A DNA stretch of 6,448 bases, taken from assembly GCA_017479035.1 (NCBI GenBank), contig JAFVCR010000068.1, forward strand, positions 1 through 6,448, in the 5' to 3' direction. Of the stretch, positions 1 to 6,086 are shown one piece after another. Source of the stretch: Kiritimatiellia bacterium. GTDB taxonomy: Bacteria; Verrucomicrobiota; Kiritimatiellia; RFP12; UBA1067. Both the position numbers and the translations under genes were made by a program. Numbering within the stretch: position 1 is the first letter of the stretch; each line of letters starts with the position of its first letter. The notes beneath the pieces are model-generated. The model did no database searches and was not told where the DNA came from. It saw only the letters and a list, made by a program, of their open reading frames with translations.

Positions 1-1008
1 CAAAAATTCCGAATACGCAGCGGACGTTTCGGCGAGAGCGTCTCCGCGCCCTATTGCACGCACCGGGAGATCGCGCATTTTGAGGATCGCGGCAAGTCGC
101 ACCGTCATGTCGTCCTGCGCAATATCTATCGCCTCGCGGAAATCCACAGCACCCTTTCCGCCCGCGAAATGCAAATCGAACACAGCAGGATACAGTTTGA
201 GGTAACTGGAAAACACGTTCAAATCCTGCCTGGTGGCGCGCCCCGGCTGCAGAACGCTGCGGCGCAGTTTCACCATGCGCTCGTCCAATGCGCAGTCTTG
301 TGCGTATGGCAGGTTCTGCCCGGTGAGATCCTGCGCAATCTCCGCAGTATTCCATTTCTCCCCTGCCGCGAGTGCATCAAGCGTTCTCGCTATCGTCTTT
401 GTCTCGCGCATCCAATGCACAAGCATTGTGGCCTCCGCATTGCCCGCTGCCAGCGGGTTATCCAACAGTGCCAGCAGCGACGGCATGAAACCCGCCCGCC
501 AATCCTCCTGCACAAGTTGCAGATCGGCAAGAAGGGTATCGTTGTCGGTTGCACGCAATGCACCTTCCACGAACCAATCCGGCACTTCGCCCCACACTCC
601 GAAGAACGCTTTTGCGATTGCATGGCGCAATTTTCCCTTGTCCGTCCAGCCAGGTGCCGGCAAATATATTTTCGTCTGCCGCTCGCCCTGGATGTATTTC
701 ACGGACATCTCCACAGAATCGTCTTTGGAAATGCGGCTGTCCTCCGTGAGGCCGTTGCCGCAGTGGATGGCAATCGCGGGGATGCTGCGGCGAGGAACCG
801 TAAGGCTGAATGTTTGCTTGAGGGCTGCCGCAGTATCGCCGGCAAACCGCAAGAGAGGCGTGCGGAATCCTATCTCGTCGCCAGGGCCGTCCGCCGCCGA
901 GACGGAAACCAAACGATCGGCGGAAACCACGCTACGCGGGGTAAACTCCGTAGCCCCGTTGAGCAATCCTGCGCATATCGCGCATATAAAAAAAACACTC
1001 CGCCGCAT
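1..1008 (-). CDS. Secreted protein of unknown function, possible degenerate peptidase-MA-like domain (3' end cut by the window edge)
   Basis: An uninterrupted minus-strand frame of 336 codons runs from an ATG at 1008 off the left edge, so the C-terminus is missing. Residues 1-19 (MRRSVFFICAICAGLLNGA) look like a signal peptide with cleavage near A19, so the product is probably exported. Residues 128-150 contain a pattern RHAIAKAFF, then PDWFVEGAL. This resembles the zinc-site helix and the following P-x-W-x-x-EG segment of gluzincin (peptidase MA-like) domains. Here the HExxH is replaced by H129-A-I-A-K133, while W145, E148 and G149 are kept. If the resemblance is real, the protein is a non-catalytic relative. 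Further in-frame ATGs lie upstream at 1065 and 1089, but they would bury the signal peptide and lie beyond the likely promoter, so 1008 is preferred. No Shine-Dalgarno site precedes 1008. It is divergent from the thiamine pyrophosphokinase gene. The existence of the gene is well supported; its function is unknown. Confidence 0.8.
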   Translation of the reverse strand, partial: MRRSVFFICAICAGLLNGATEFTPRSVVSADRLVSVSAADGPGDEIGFRTPLLRFAGDTAAALKQTFSLTVPRRSIPAIAIHCGNGLTEDSRISKDDSVEMSVKYIQGERQTKIYLPAPGWTDKGKLRHAIAKAFFGVWGEVPDWFVEGALRATDNDTLLADLQLVQEDWRAGFMPSLLALLDNPLAAGNAEATMLVHWMRETKTIARTLDALAAGEKWNTAEIAQDLTGQNLPYAQDCALDERMVKLRRSVLQPGRATRQDLNVFSSYLKLYPAVFDLHFAGGKGAVDFREAIDIAQDDMTVRLAAILKMRDLPVRAIGRGDALAETSAAYSEFL

Positions 1009-1017
1009 ATTTGCGCA

Positions 1018-1046
1018 ATTATACCATATTTGGGCGCGGTTTGCAA
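1018..1046 (-). promoter_or_regulatory. Promoter candidate of the secreted-protein gene, predicted leaderless
   Basis: On the minus strand a perfect -10 box TATAAT (1023-1018) is preceded by TGG, giving an extended -10 element. A -35-like TTGCAA (1046-1041, 4 of 6 matches to consensus) lies 17 bases upstream. Only nine bases separate the -10 box from the ATG at 1008. Transcription would therefore start within about zero to five bases of the start codon, which agrees with the absence of a Shine-Dalgarno site. The match is strong for a sigma-70-type promoter, but the start point is predicted. Confidence 0.65.
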
Positions 1047-1081
1047 TGTCAGTTTGCAGCGCCATGCCACCGCAACGATTC

Positions 1082-1110
1082 TTGCACATCGGCGGGAAAA
1101 ATGGTAGAAT
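1082..1110 (+). promoter_or_regulatory. Promoter candidate of the thiN-trpC unit, predicted leaderless
   Basis: A -35-like TTGCAC (1082-1087, 3 of 6 matches), a 17-base spacer and an extended -10 TGG-TAGAAT (1102-1110, 5 of 6 in the hexamer) lie immediately before thiN. The ATG at 1117 begins seven bases after the last base of the -10 box, which is where transcription normally starts. The mRNA would begin at or next to the start codon. A stop codon in frame with thiN (TAG at 1105-1107) excludes an upstream start, and the nine bases before the ATG contain no ribosome binding site. Confidence 0.55.
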
Positions 1111-1116
1111 ATCGCC

Positions 1117-1743
1117 ATGCATACGGCGATACTTGCAAACGGGCTCTTCCCCTCCAATGCGCGGGTTTTGACACTCCTCCACGCGGAGAAGCGCGTCATC
1201 TGCTGCGATGGCGCGTATGAGATGGCCGTGGCGCATTCGCTTGCAGTCCATGCAATAGTGGGCGACGGTGATTCTCTCCCTGCCGGTCTGCGCGATGCGG
1301 CTGCCGGCATGTTGCATATCGAAGAGGAGCAGGAGACCAACGACCTCGCCAAAGCGTATCGTTTTGCAGTGCGCAAGGGCGCGGCAAAGATCCGCATCTA
1401 CGGCGCGGCGGGCTTGCGCGAAGATCACTTTCTAGGCAACCTCTTCCACCTTGTGGATTTTGAAACTCCCGCCGTCCATTGCCTTTTTTATACAGACGAA
1501 GGAACGTTCTTTGCGGTCTTGCCGGGATCTTCTGCGGAATTTCCATGCACACCCGGAACGCCCGTCAGCGTATTCGCACCTTTTCAGGGAACGCGCATAT
1601 CGTCCGACGGATTGAAGTGGAAACTCGACGGGCTCGACTTTCCGAACCTGTGGTGCGGCACGCTGAACGTTGCCACCGCCGATGCCGTGCGCCTCGCACC
1701 TACGAAACCGATAATAGTTTTTACAAGGGAAATCCTGCCATGA
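1117..1743 (+). CDS. thiN: Thiamine pyrophosphokinase (thiamine diphosphokinase)
   Basis: This 208-residue cytoplasmic enzyme should transfer pyrophosphate from ATP to thiamine, making thiamine diphosphate, and so acts in salvage of imported thiamine. Family landmarks appear in order: the N-terminal AILANG strand (4-9), CDGAYEMA with D31 (30-37), VGDGDS (48-53, usually GDFDS), ETNDLAKA (73-80, usually TDLEKA), GAAGLREDHFLGN (96-108, usually GGRLDHTLGN), and the C-terminal thiamine-binding part DGLKWKLDG (164-172) followed by GTLN (181-184) where the family normally has an S-N pair. Length is typical. The ATG at 1117 is fixed by the conserved N-terminus and by an in-frame TAG just upstream. 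Its stop overlaps the trpC start (ATGA), so the two genes are co-transcribed and probably translationally coupled. The promoter suggests a leaderless message; no thiamine riboswitch fits in the short upstream space. Confidence 0.93.
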   Translation: MHTAILANGLFPSNARVLTLLHAEKRVICCDGAYEMAVAHSLAVHAIVGDGDSLPAGLRDAAAGMLHIEEEQETNDLAKAYRFAVRKGAAKIRIYGAAGLREDHFLGNLFHLVDFETPAVHCLFYTDEGTFFAVLPGSSAEFPCTPGTPVSVFAPFQGTRISSDGLKWKLDGLDFPNLWCGTLNVATADAVRLAPTKPIIVFTREILP

Positions 1744-2519
1744 CGATACTAGACGAACTTGCCGCATTGCGCCGCGAAGATGCATCCGTTCTCGAAAAAA
1801 CCGCGCCGCTTGCAACGCTTGAGGCCATTATCGCCGATCTTCCGCCACCGCCAGATTTCAAACGCGCCTTCTCCGGCGATGGGATACACGTAATTGCGGA
1901 ACTCAAAAAGGCCTCGCCGTCCAAAGGATTGATTCGCGAGGATTTCCGTCCGCTCACACTGGCCTTGGAACTTGAGCGAAATGGCGCGGCGGCGATAAGC
2001 TGCCTTTGCGAGCCGCATCGCTTCCTCGGGCACGAAGAATACCTGCGATCTGTGGCGAGGCAAGTTGCAATACCCGTTTTGTACAAGGATTTCGTCACTA
2101 CACGCTATCAAGTGGCGCGTGCACGCGTGTGCGGCGCGGCGGCTGTTTTGCTTATCGCGGCGGCGCTTGAAAATGGCGAACTTGCAACCCTTGCCGCCGC
2201 CGCACGCGAATACGGCTTCTCCGCACTGGTGGAGACGCATACGCATGAAGAAATTGCAACCGCCATCGATGCCGGCGCGGACGTGATTGGCGTGAATTGC
2301 CGCGATCTCAAGACGTTTCGCACGGATCCAGCAATAACGGCGGATTTGATAAAGACGATTCCATCTTCATGCATACGCATTGCCGAAAGCGGCATCCGCA
2401 CGCATGCCGACATAGTTCAGTTGCGCGCGGCGGGGGCTGACGGTTTTCTCATCGGCGAGACGCTGATGCGTCAACCCGCGCCGGGCGCAATGCTGCGCGA
2501 GTTGACTGCATCATACTGA
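1740..2519 (+). CDS. trpC: Indole-3-glycerol-phosphate synthase
   Basis: This 259-residue (beta/alpha)8-barrel enzyme closes the indole ring in tryptophan synthesis, converting 1-(2-carboxyphenylamino)-1-deoxyribulose 5-phosphate to indole-3-glycerol phosphate with loss of CO2 and water. All catalytic positions known in the family can be placed: E54 and K56 in AELKKASPSKG (53-63), K116 in VLYKDF (113-118), E165 in LVETHT (163-168), N186 in IGVNCRDLKTF (183-193) and E216 in IAESGI (214-219). The phosphate-binding GFLIGETLM lies at 235-243. SCLCEP replaces the more usual SVLTE at 87-92, a modest divergence. It is monofunctional: no PRAI (TrpF) domain follows. The start is the ATG overlapping the thiN stop by four bases, with AAGGGA at 1725-1730 as a plausible ribosome binding site. 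An in-frame extension upstream to 1479 lies inside thiN and is not used. No other trp gene is present in the window. Confidence 0.96.
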   Translation: MTILDELAALRREDASVLEKTAPLATLEAIIADLPPPPDFKRAFSGDGIHVIAELKKASPSKGLIREDFRPLTLALELERNGAAAISCLCEPHRFLGHEEYLRSVARQVAIPVLYKDFVTTRYQVARARVCGAAAVLLIAAALENGELATLAAAAREYGFSALVETHTHEEIATAIDAGADVIGVNCRDLKTFRTDPAITADLIKTIPSSCIRIAESGIRTHADIVQLRAAGADGFLIGETLMRQPAPGAMLRELTASY

Positions 2520-2543
2520 TTGGCCTCCCGTCCGAAAGTTCCG
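2520..2543. other. Convergent trpC/potC junction with an imperfect inverted repeat
   Basis: Only 24 bases separate the stop codons of trpC and the convergent potC. An imperfect inverted repeat with 12-base arms (2525-2536 and 2539-2550, three mismatches, CTCC/GGAG at the outer ends) spans the junction and runs into the end of potC. There is no T-tract on either side and the spacing is too tight for a normal loop at full pairing, so it is not a convincing intrinsic terminator. Transcripts of the two units may overlap or end by a factor-dependent route. Confidence 0.3.
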
Positions 2544-3362
2544 TCAGGAGAGTTTCTTCATGCGGAGATTAGTGAGGACGCGGATGAGCGCCGCAAGTGC
2601 GCACGTGCCCAGCAGCATCAAGGTGGAGAGTGCAAAAACCGCCGGAAGATTTTTGGAGTGTTTCACCATTGACGAAACGTAGGTGGGGAACGTATTGGTG
2701 CCCGCGCCGTTCACGAAGCTCGTGATTACGACATCGTCGATGGAAAGGGTAAACGCAAGGAGCCCGCCCGCCATTATGCCCGGCATGAGGATGGGCAGTT
2801 CCACCTTGAAAAACGTGTAGAGAGGCCCTGCGCCGAGGTCGTATGCCGCTTCGGTCACGGCGTTGTCGAAATCGGCAAGGCGCGCAAGAACTGTCATCGT
2901 AACGTAACTTATGCAGAATGTGACGTGCGCAATGAATATCGTCCAGAATCCGCAGGCCACGTTGCACGCCACGAACAGCATCAAAAGCGAAATGCCAATG
3001 AGAATGTCCGGCATGATCAACGGGGTGTAGACCAATGCGTAGTGGATTTTCTGGAAACGGTTTTTCCATTTGTGCAGTGCCAGCGCGGACGTGGTGCCCA
3101 ATACGCAACTTGCCAGCGTGGCAAGCGCGGCGATTTCCACCGACAGCCAAAAACTCGACAGCAGTTTGCGGACGCTTGGCGCACCGGAGAAAATCTGCTC
3201 GTACCACTTGGTGGTGAAGCCGAGGAACGAACCGTCCGCGCCCGTGAACTGCATGGAGATGCCGTTGGGGATGAAGCCGTATGCCACTACGAGGATGATG
3301 GGGATGTAGAGGAATAGCAGCACCAAGACGAGAATGGTGAGCGAGAAATAACTCTTCTTCAC
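2544..3362 (-). CDS. potC: Spermidine/putrescine-type ABC transporter, permease PotC
   Basis: This 272-residue inner-membrane permease should pair with PotB to form the channel of a polyamine importer. About six hydrophobic segments are visible (roughly 6-29, 70-96, 108-134, 139-160, 195-217 and 240-265). The cytoplasmic EAA loop that docks on the ATPase is EAAYDLGAGPLYTFFKVELP (171-190). The segment TLSIDDVVITSFVNG (205-219) is highly characteristic of PotC and separates it from general sugar or sulfate permeases. The start is a GTG at 3362 overlapping the potB stop as GTGA, with a strong GGGAGGTG ribosome binding site at 3374-3367. Co-transcription and coupling with potB are expected. It is the last gene of the operon; trpC converges on it. 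Family assignment is secure, but the exact polyamine transported cannot be told from sequence. Confidence 0.93.
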   Translation of the reverse strand: MKKSYFSLTILVLVLLFLYIPIILVVAYGFIPNGISMQFTGADGSFLGFTTKWYEQIFSGAPSVRKLLSSFWLSVEIAALATLASCVLGTTSALALHKWKNRFQKIHYALVYTPLIMPDILIGISLLMLFVACNVACGFWTIFIAHVTFCISYVTMTVLARLADFDNAVTEAAYDLGAGPLYTFFKVELPILMPGIMAGGLLAFTLSIDDVVITSFVNGAGTNTFPTYVSSMVKHSKNLPAVFALSTLMLLGTCALAALIRVLTNLRMKKLS

Positions 3363-4357
3363 GAGGCACCTCCCATCAAGATGGATTCGCGGGTAGCCTC
3401 TTCAAGGCGTTTTTTGTCCTTTGCGTTCTGCCGGCTTTTCCACCAGACCCATGCACCGATCGGCACCAAGACGCTCAACGCCATGACGGTGGCGAGCGCC
3501 GATGCGTGCGGTATGTTGCGGTTCTGTATTGCACGCATGAAGATCTTGTTGCCGATTAGCACGCAATTGGTGCCGCCCAGCATCTGCGGAATCACGTAAG
3601 AACCTATCGCTGGTATGAACACCATCAGTATCGCGCTTACAATACCCTGCCGCACGCCGGGAATGAATATCTTGCGGAAGGCATAGAATCCCTTTGCACC
3701 GAGGTCGCGCGCGGCTTCCATGAGTGCGAAGTCGAACTTTTCGGCGGCGGTGTATATGGGCATTATCGCAAATGGCAAGAACGTGTAGACGCTAACGAGC
3801 ACCACTGCAAGTTCGCTGTCGAGTATGGTGGCGGAGGCGGGATCCGCCGCGCCTGGCGTTGCAAGACCGAGCCAGCAGAGAAACGACTGCAAAAAGCCCG
3901 GCAGCCAATCGAACAGCCATGTGCGGATGTCTAGGAAAATGTAGTAGCAACGTTGCAGGAAGCCGTCCGGATGGAGCATCGTCTTCCATGCAAAGACGCG
4001 CACCACGAAACTAGTCCAGAACGGGAGCATTATCAACCCGGCCACCATTGCGCGAATGTTTTTTGGCAGGCGCGCAATGGCGTATGCGCACGGCAGTGAT
4101 AGCAAAATGCACCACGCCGTCACTTCCAGACTTATGCGTATGGTGCGCCACACGATGGTTGGGTAGTCGGGATTGACGAGGTCGCGCCATGTGGCAAGGC
4201 TCCATGCCGCCGCCACGCCGCCGTTGGCCGTGTGGTCGTGGAACGTGAACGACAGCACAATCAGCGTGGGCGCGGCAAAAAACACCGCCAGCCACACGAA
4301 CGACGGCAGAGACACCACCATCTCCGCGAACTTCTTTTTGCGTTCAATCTTGTCCAT
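3359..4357 (-). CDS. potB: Spermidine/putrescine-type ABC transporter, permease PotB, with an enlarged periplasmic loop
   Basis: This 332-residue inner-membrane permease is the PotC partner. Hydrophobic segments fall at about 13-36, 70-97, 101-124, 181-203, 238-258 and 286-306. The EAA loop EAARDLGAKGFYAFRKIFIP (214-233) lies between segments 4 and 5, which puts it in the cytoplasm and the 3-4 loop in the periplasm. GSYVIPQMLGG (252-262) is typical of PotB-like permeases. The protein is about 50 residues longer than a typical PotB. The excess is largely between segments 3 and 4, where residues about 130-160 form an aromatic-rich stretch (several W, Y and F) before the usual LGL segment. The ATG at 4357 lies six bases after the potA stop. 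Its Shine-Dalgarno site is weak, so translation probably depends on coupling to potA. Its stop overlaps the potC start. Confidence 0.92.
   Translation of the reverse strand: MDKIERKKKFAEMVVSLPSFVWLAVFFAAPTLIVLSFTFHDHTANGGVAAAWSLATWRDLVNPDYPTIVWRTIRISLEVTAWCILLSLPCAYAIARLPKNIRAMVAGLIMLPFWTSFVVRVFAWKTMLHPDGFLQRCYYIFLDIRTWLFDWLPGFLQSFLCWLGLATPGAADPASATILDSELAVVLVSVYTFLPFAIMPIYTAAEKFDFALMEAARDLGAKGFYAFRKIFIPGVRQGIVSAILMVFIPAIGSYVIPQMLGGTNCVLIGNKIFMRAIQNRNIPHASALATVMALSVLVPIGAWVWWKSRQNAKDKKRLEEATRESILMGGAS
3367..3374 (-). promoter_or_regulatory. Strong ribosome binding site fixing the GTG start of potC
   Basis: GGGAGGTG on the minus strand lies inside the end of potB, with six bases between its AGG core and the GTG at 3362. 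It supports the non-ATG start and shows that potC does not depend only on coupling to potB translation. Confidence 0.75.
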
Positions 4358-4363
4358 TTTGCG

Positions 4364-5521
4364 TCATTCGTCTTCGGGTGGAGTGGGAGGAGTCTGGATG
4401 AGGGATTCGTCCAGTTCGCTGAAGTTTTCGATCATGTATGCATCGTCCGGATGCCACCAAATGTACACGCGATCGTTCCAAGTAATCTTTTCCTGATCTA
4501 GCAGGAAGCGCGAATGCGGCTTCATGGAGGATATGGATCTATCGCCGCAACGCACCCAGTATTTGGTGTATACGCCTTGGTAGACCACGTCGGTGACTTT
4601 CGCCTGGAACACGTTTATCGATGCGCCTTTTTCCGGTGGCGGCGGCACGGACGTAACGCGGATTTTCTCCGGACGGACGGAGAGGTGCACTTTCTGCGTG
4701 GCGGCGAGGTTCTTGTCGTTGTAGGCGCGTATCGCGCCGAACCCCGGCACTTGTATGGTGCAGTAGTCGCCATCGGTGGATTCGATAACGCCCTCGAAGA
4801 AGTTGGTGTCGCCAATGAATGCCGCCACGAAACTTGATACTGGTGCCTCGTAGATCTTCGCTGGCTGGTCCAACTGCTCCACTTTGCCTTTGTTAATCAC
4901 GGCGATGCGATCGGAAAGGCTCATCGCCTCTCCTTGGTCGTGCGTGACGTAAAGGAATGTTATGCCGACCTGATCGTGGATGGTGTCGAGCTCAAGGAGC
5001 ATGTGCTGGCGAAGTTTCAAATCCAGCGCGGCAAGGGGTTCGTCAAGCAAAAGCACTTGCGGACGATCGACCAAAGCACGTGCTATGGCCACACGCTGCT
5101 TCTGCCCGCCTGAAAGTTGGTTTGGATACTTCCAAGCATGTTCGGAGAGCTGTATCATCTCCAACATTGCCTCCACGTTCTCGTCGATTTCCGCTTTCGG
5201 CTTTTTCGCCAACTTCAGCGAAAACGCGATATTGTCGCGGATGGTCATCGTGGGGAAGAGTGCGTAGTTCTGGAACACCGTATGCACTCGCCGCTTGTTG
5301 GGGGGCATGTCGGTAATATCCTCGCCGTTGAGATAGATGCGCCCTGCGTCAGGCCGCTCGAAGCCGCCAAGCATCCGCAGAAGAGTAGTCTTGCCGCATC
5401 CGCTAGGGCCTAGGAGAGAGAAAAACTCGCCTTTGTTGACTGTAAAAGAAACGTCATTGACCGCTGTGAGCGCGCCATAGCGCTTTGTCACGCGGTCGAA
5501 CACCAGAAAATCGTTTGCCAT
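4364..5521 (-). CDS. potA: Spermidine/putrescine-type ABC transporter, ATP-binding subunit PotA
   Basis: This 385-residue cytoplasmic ATPase powers the PotBC permease. The nucleotide-binding domain is complete: Walker A GPSGCGKTT (38-46, K44), Q-loop Q84 in VFQNYALFP, signature LSGGQ (136-140), Walker B LLLDEP (157-162), D-loop ALD (165-167) and switch histidine H194 in VTHDQGEAM (192-200, with G where EE is common). The second half (about 235-365) is a TOBE-type regulatory domain with the SVRPEKIRV segment at 281-289. It ends in an acidic, proline-rich tail (TPPTPPEDE). Length agrees with PotA and related ATPases. The start at 5521 is preferred over an ATG 66 bases further upstream (5587) because GGAG at 5531-5528 sits six bases before it and the protein then begins directly with the conserved first strand. 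It is the first gene of potABC, and a large hairpin lies just ahead of it. Confidence 0.94.
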   Translation of the reverse strand: MANDFLVFDRVTKRYGALTAVNDVSFTVNKGEFFSLLGPSGCGKTTLLRMLGGFERPDAGRIYLNGEDITDMPPNKRRVHTVFQNYALFPTMTIRDNIAFSLKLAKKPKAEIDENVEAMLEMIQLSEHAWKYPNQLSGGQKQRVAIARALVDRPQVLLLDEPLAALDLKLRQHMLLELDTIHDQVGITFLYVTHDQGEAMSLSDRIAVINKGKVEQLDQPAKIYEAPVSSFVAAFIGDTNFFEGVIESTDGDYCTIQVPGFGAIRAYNDKNLAATQKVHLSVRPEKIRVTSVPPPPEKGASINVFQAKVTDVVYQGVYTKYWVRCGDRSISSMKPHSRFLLDQEKITWNDRVYIWWHPDDAYMIENFSELDESLIQTPPTPPEDE

Positions 5522-5539
5522 TTTTTGCTCCACACGGGC

Positions 5540-5578
5540 TTGCAGTTTGCGCGGCCATTGCCGCACCGCAAACTGCAA
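5540..5578. repeat. Long hairpin upstream of potA built from the TTTGCAG word
   Basis: A 12-base arm TTGCAGTTTGCG (5540-5551) pairs perfectly with 5567-5578. The stem continues with CGGC/GCCG (5552-5555 with 5560-5563) around a CATT loop, with a three-base bulge at 5564-5566. It fills most of the 72-base spacer between the His-rich gene and potA. The arm contains the same heptamer that is tandemly repeated at 6143-6170. In potA orientation it is followed by the ribosome binding site, not by a T-tract. It could be a 3' stabiliser or weak terminator for the upstream gene, a leader structure of potA, or a small REP-like element. Confidence 0.75.
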
Positions 5579-5593
5579 ACCGCACAATACATA

Positions 5594-6034
5594 CTAGTAT
5601 ACGGGAACCTGTTCGGTTATGGTTTCATAATGACCGGGCTGCCATACGCGCACGATATTGCCGGCGCCGTCCGGCTTTTCCACATATTGGCCTTCCACCC
5701 ACCCTTGGCGAGTGCGTGTAGTCACTTGCGGCTGCTGCACCACTACGGGCTGCTGCTGCACCACCACTGGTTGGGGAGCCACCACCTGTTGCGGCACCAC
5801 TACCGGCTGCTGCACCACTACGGTTTCGGTAGGTTTCGTGGCGTTGTAGATAGTGTTGGCAAGAAGCCCCGCACCCAATATCCCCGCACCGATGGCAAGG
5901 CCGTCGCGCCCATGGTGATGATGGTGGTGATGGTGGTAGCGCGGCGGTGGTGGCGGCGGACCCCACGCATAAGAAGGCATTGTAGTGGCAACAATCGCAA
6001 CTGCGCACGTTGCCGTCAATATACTCTTTTTCAT
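5594..6034 (-). CDS. Small secreted protein, Pro/His-rich with VVVQQP repeats, function unknown
   Basis: This 146-residue product begins with a clear signal peptide (residues 1-23, MKKS... ending SYA, cleavage likely before W24). The mature part has P26-P31, then H34-H41 (eight histidines), a glycine-rich hydrophobic stretch GLAIGAGILGAGLLAN (45-60) that resembles a glycine zipper, and a valine-glutamine-proline region (72-104) with VVVQQP-type repeats. The C-terminal part (111-146) contains GWVEGQYV and VWQPGHYET, aromatic motifs seen in small envelope proteins of many Gram-negative bacteria. A 20-base DNA repeat (5729-5748 and 5804-5823, 75 bases apart) underlies two VVVQQP copies and suggests growth by duplication. 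The start at 6034 rests on GGAGGAG at 6046-6040 and on the signal peptide; an in-frame ATG at 6061 is less likely. Envelope location and binding of divalent metal are inferences from composition only. Confidence 0.85.
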   Translation of the reverse strand: MKKSILTATCAVAIVATTMPSYAWGPPPPPPRYHHHHHHHHGRDGLAIGAGILGAGLLANTIYNATKPTETVVVQQPVVVPQQVVAPQPVVVQQQPVVVQQPQVTTRTRQGWVEGQYVEKPDGAGNIVRVWQPGHYETITEQVPVY

Positions 6035-6039
6035 CTCGT

Positions 6040-6046
6040 CTCCTCC
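6040..6046 (-). promoter_or_regulatory. Strong ribosome binding site of the His-rich gene
   Basis: GGAGGAG on the minus strand lies five bases before the ATG at 6034. It decides this start against the in-frame ATG at 6061. It also shows that the host uses Shine-Dalgarno initiation for some genes, in contrast to the two predicted leaderless genes at 1008 and 1117. Confidence 0.8.
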
Positions 6047-6055
6047 AAGTCTGCC

Positions 6056-6071
6056 GGGCATGCCTATGCCC
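6056..6071 (-). promoter_or_regulatory. Leader stem-loop of the His-rich gene
   Basis: A perfect six-base inverted repeat, GGGCAT (6056-6061) and ATGCCC (6066-6071), flanks a four-base loop. It lies in the roughly 46-base leader between the predicted transcription start near 6080 and the ribosome binding site. The segment 6056-6076 matches 6361-6381 in 18 of 21 bases, so it may be a fragment of a dispersed repeat rather than a dedicated regulator. Confidence 0.5.
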
Positions 6072-6086
6072 CTTCGAAACGGCTAG

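Noticed and set aside
1009..1116. Thiamine (THI-box) riboswitch ahead of thiN.
   Set aside because: The promoter candidate leaves no transcribed leader, and the conserved CUGAGA-type core was not found in a suitable position.
169..1171. Two long overlapping open frames on the plus strand (169-1107 and 233-1171).
   Set aside because: They are antisense to an uninterrupted 336-codon minus-strand gene with a signal peptide and promoter. Their translations are rich in Cys, His and Arg with no domain pattern, and one runs through the promoter region into thiN.
1479..1739. In-frame upstream extension of trpC by 87 codons.
   Set aside because: It lies wholly inside thiN in another frame, has no trpC family sequence, and the TrpC N-terminus starts normally at 1740 beside a ribosome binding site.
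2569..3369. A 266-codon minus-strand frame overlapping potC, and several plus-strand frames over potABC.
   Set aside because: They are shadows of real permease and ATPase genes: His/Arg/Pro-rich, without membrane segments or motifs.
5522..5587. Upstream ATG giving PotA 22 more residues.
   Set aside because: The extension would be encoded by the hairpin and spacer, has no conserved residues, and the GGAG at 5531-5528 fits the ATG at 5521.
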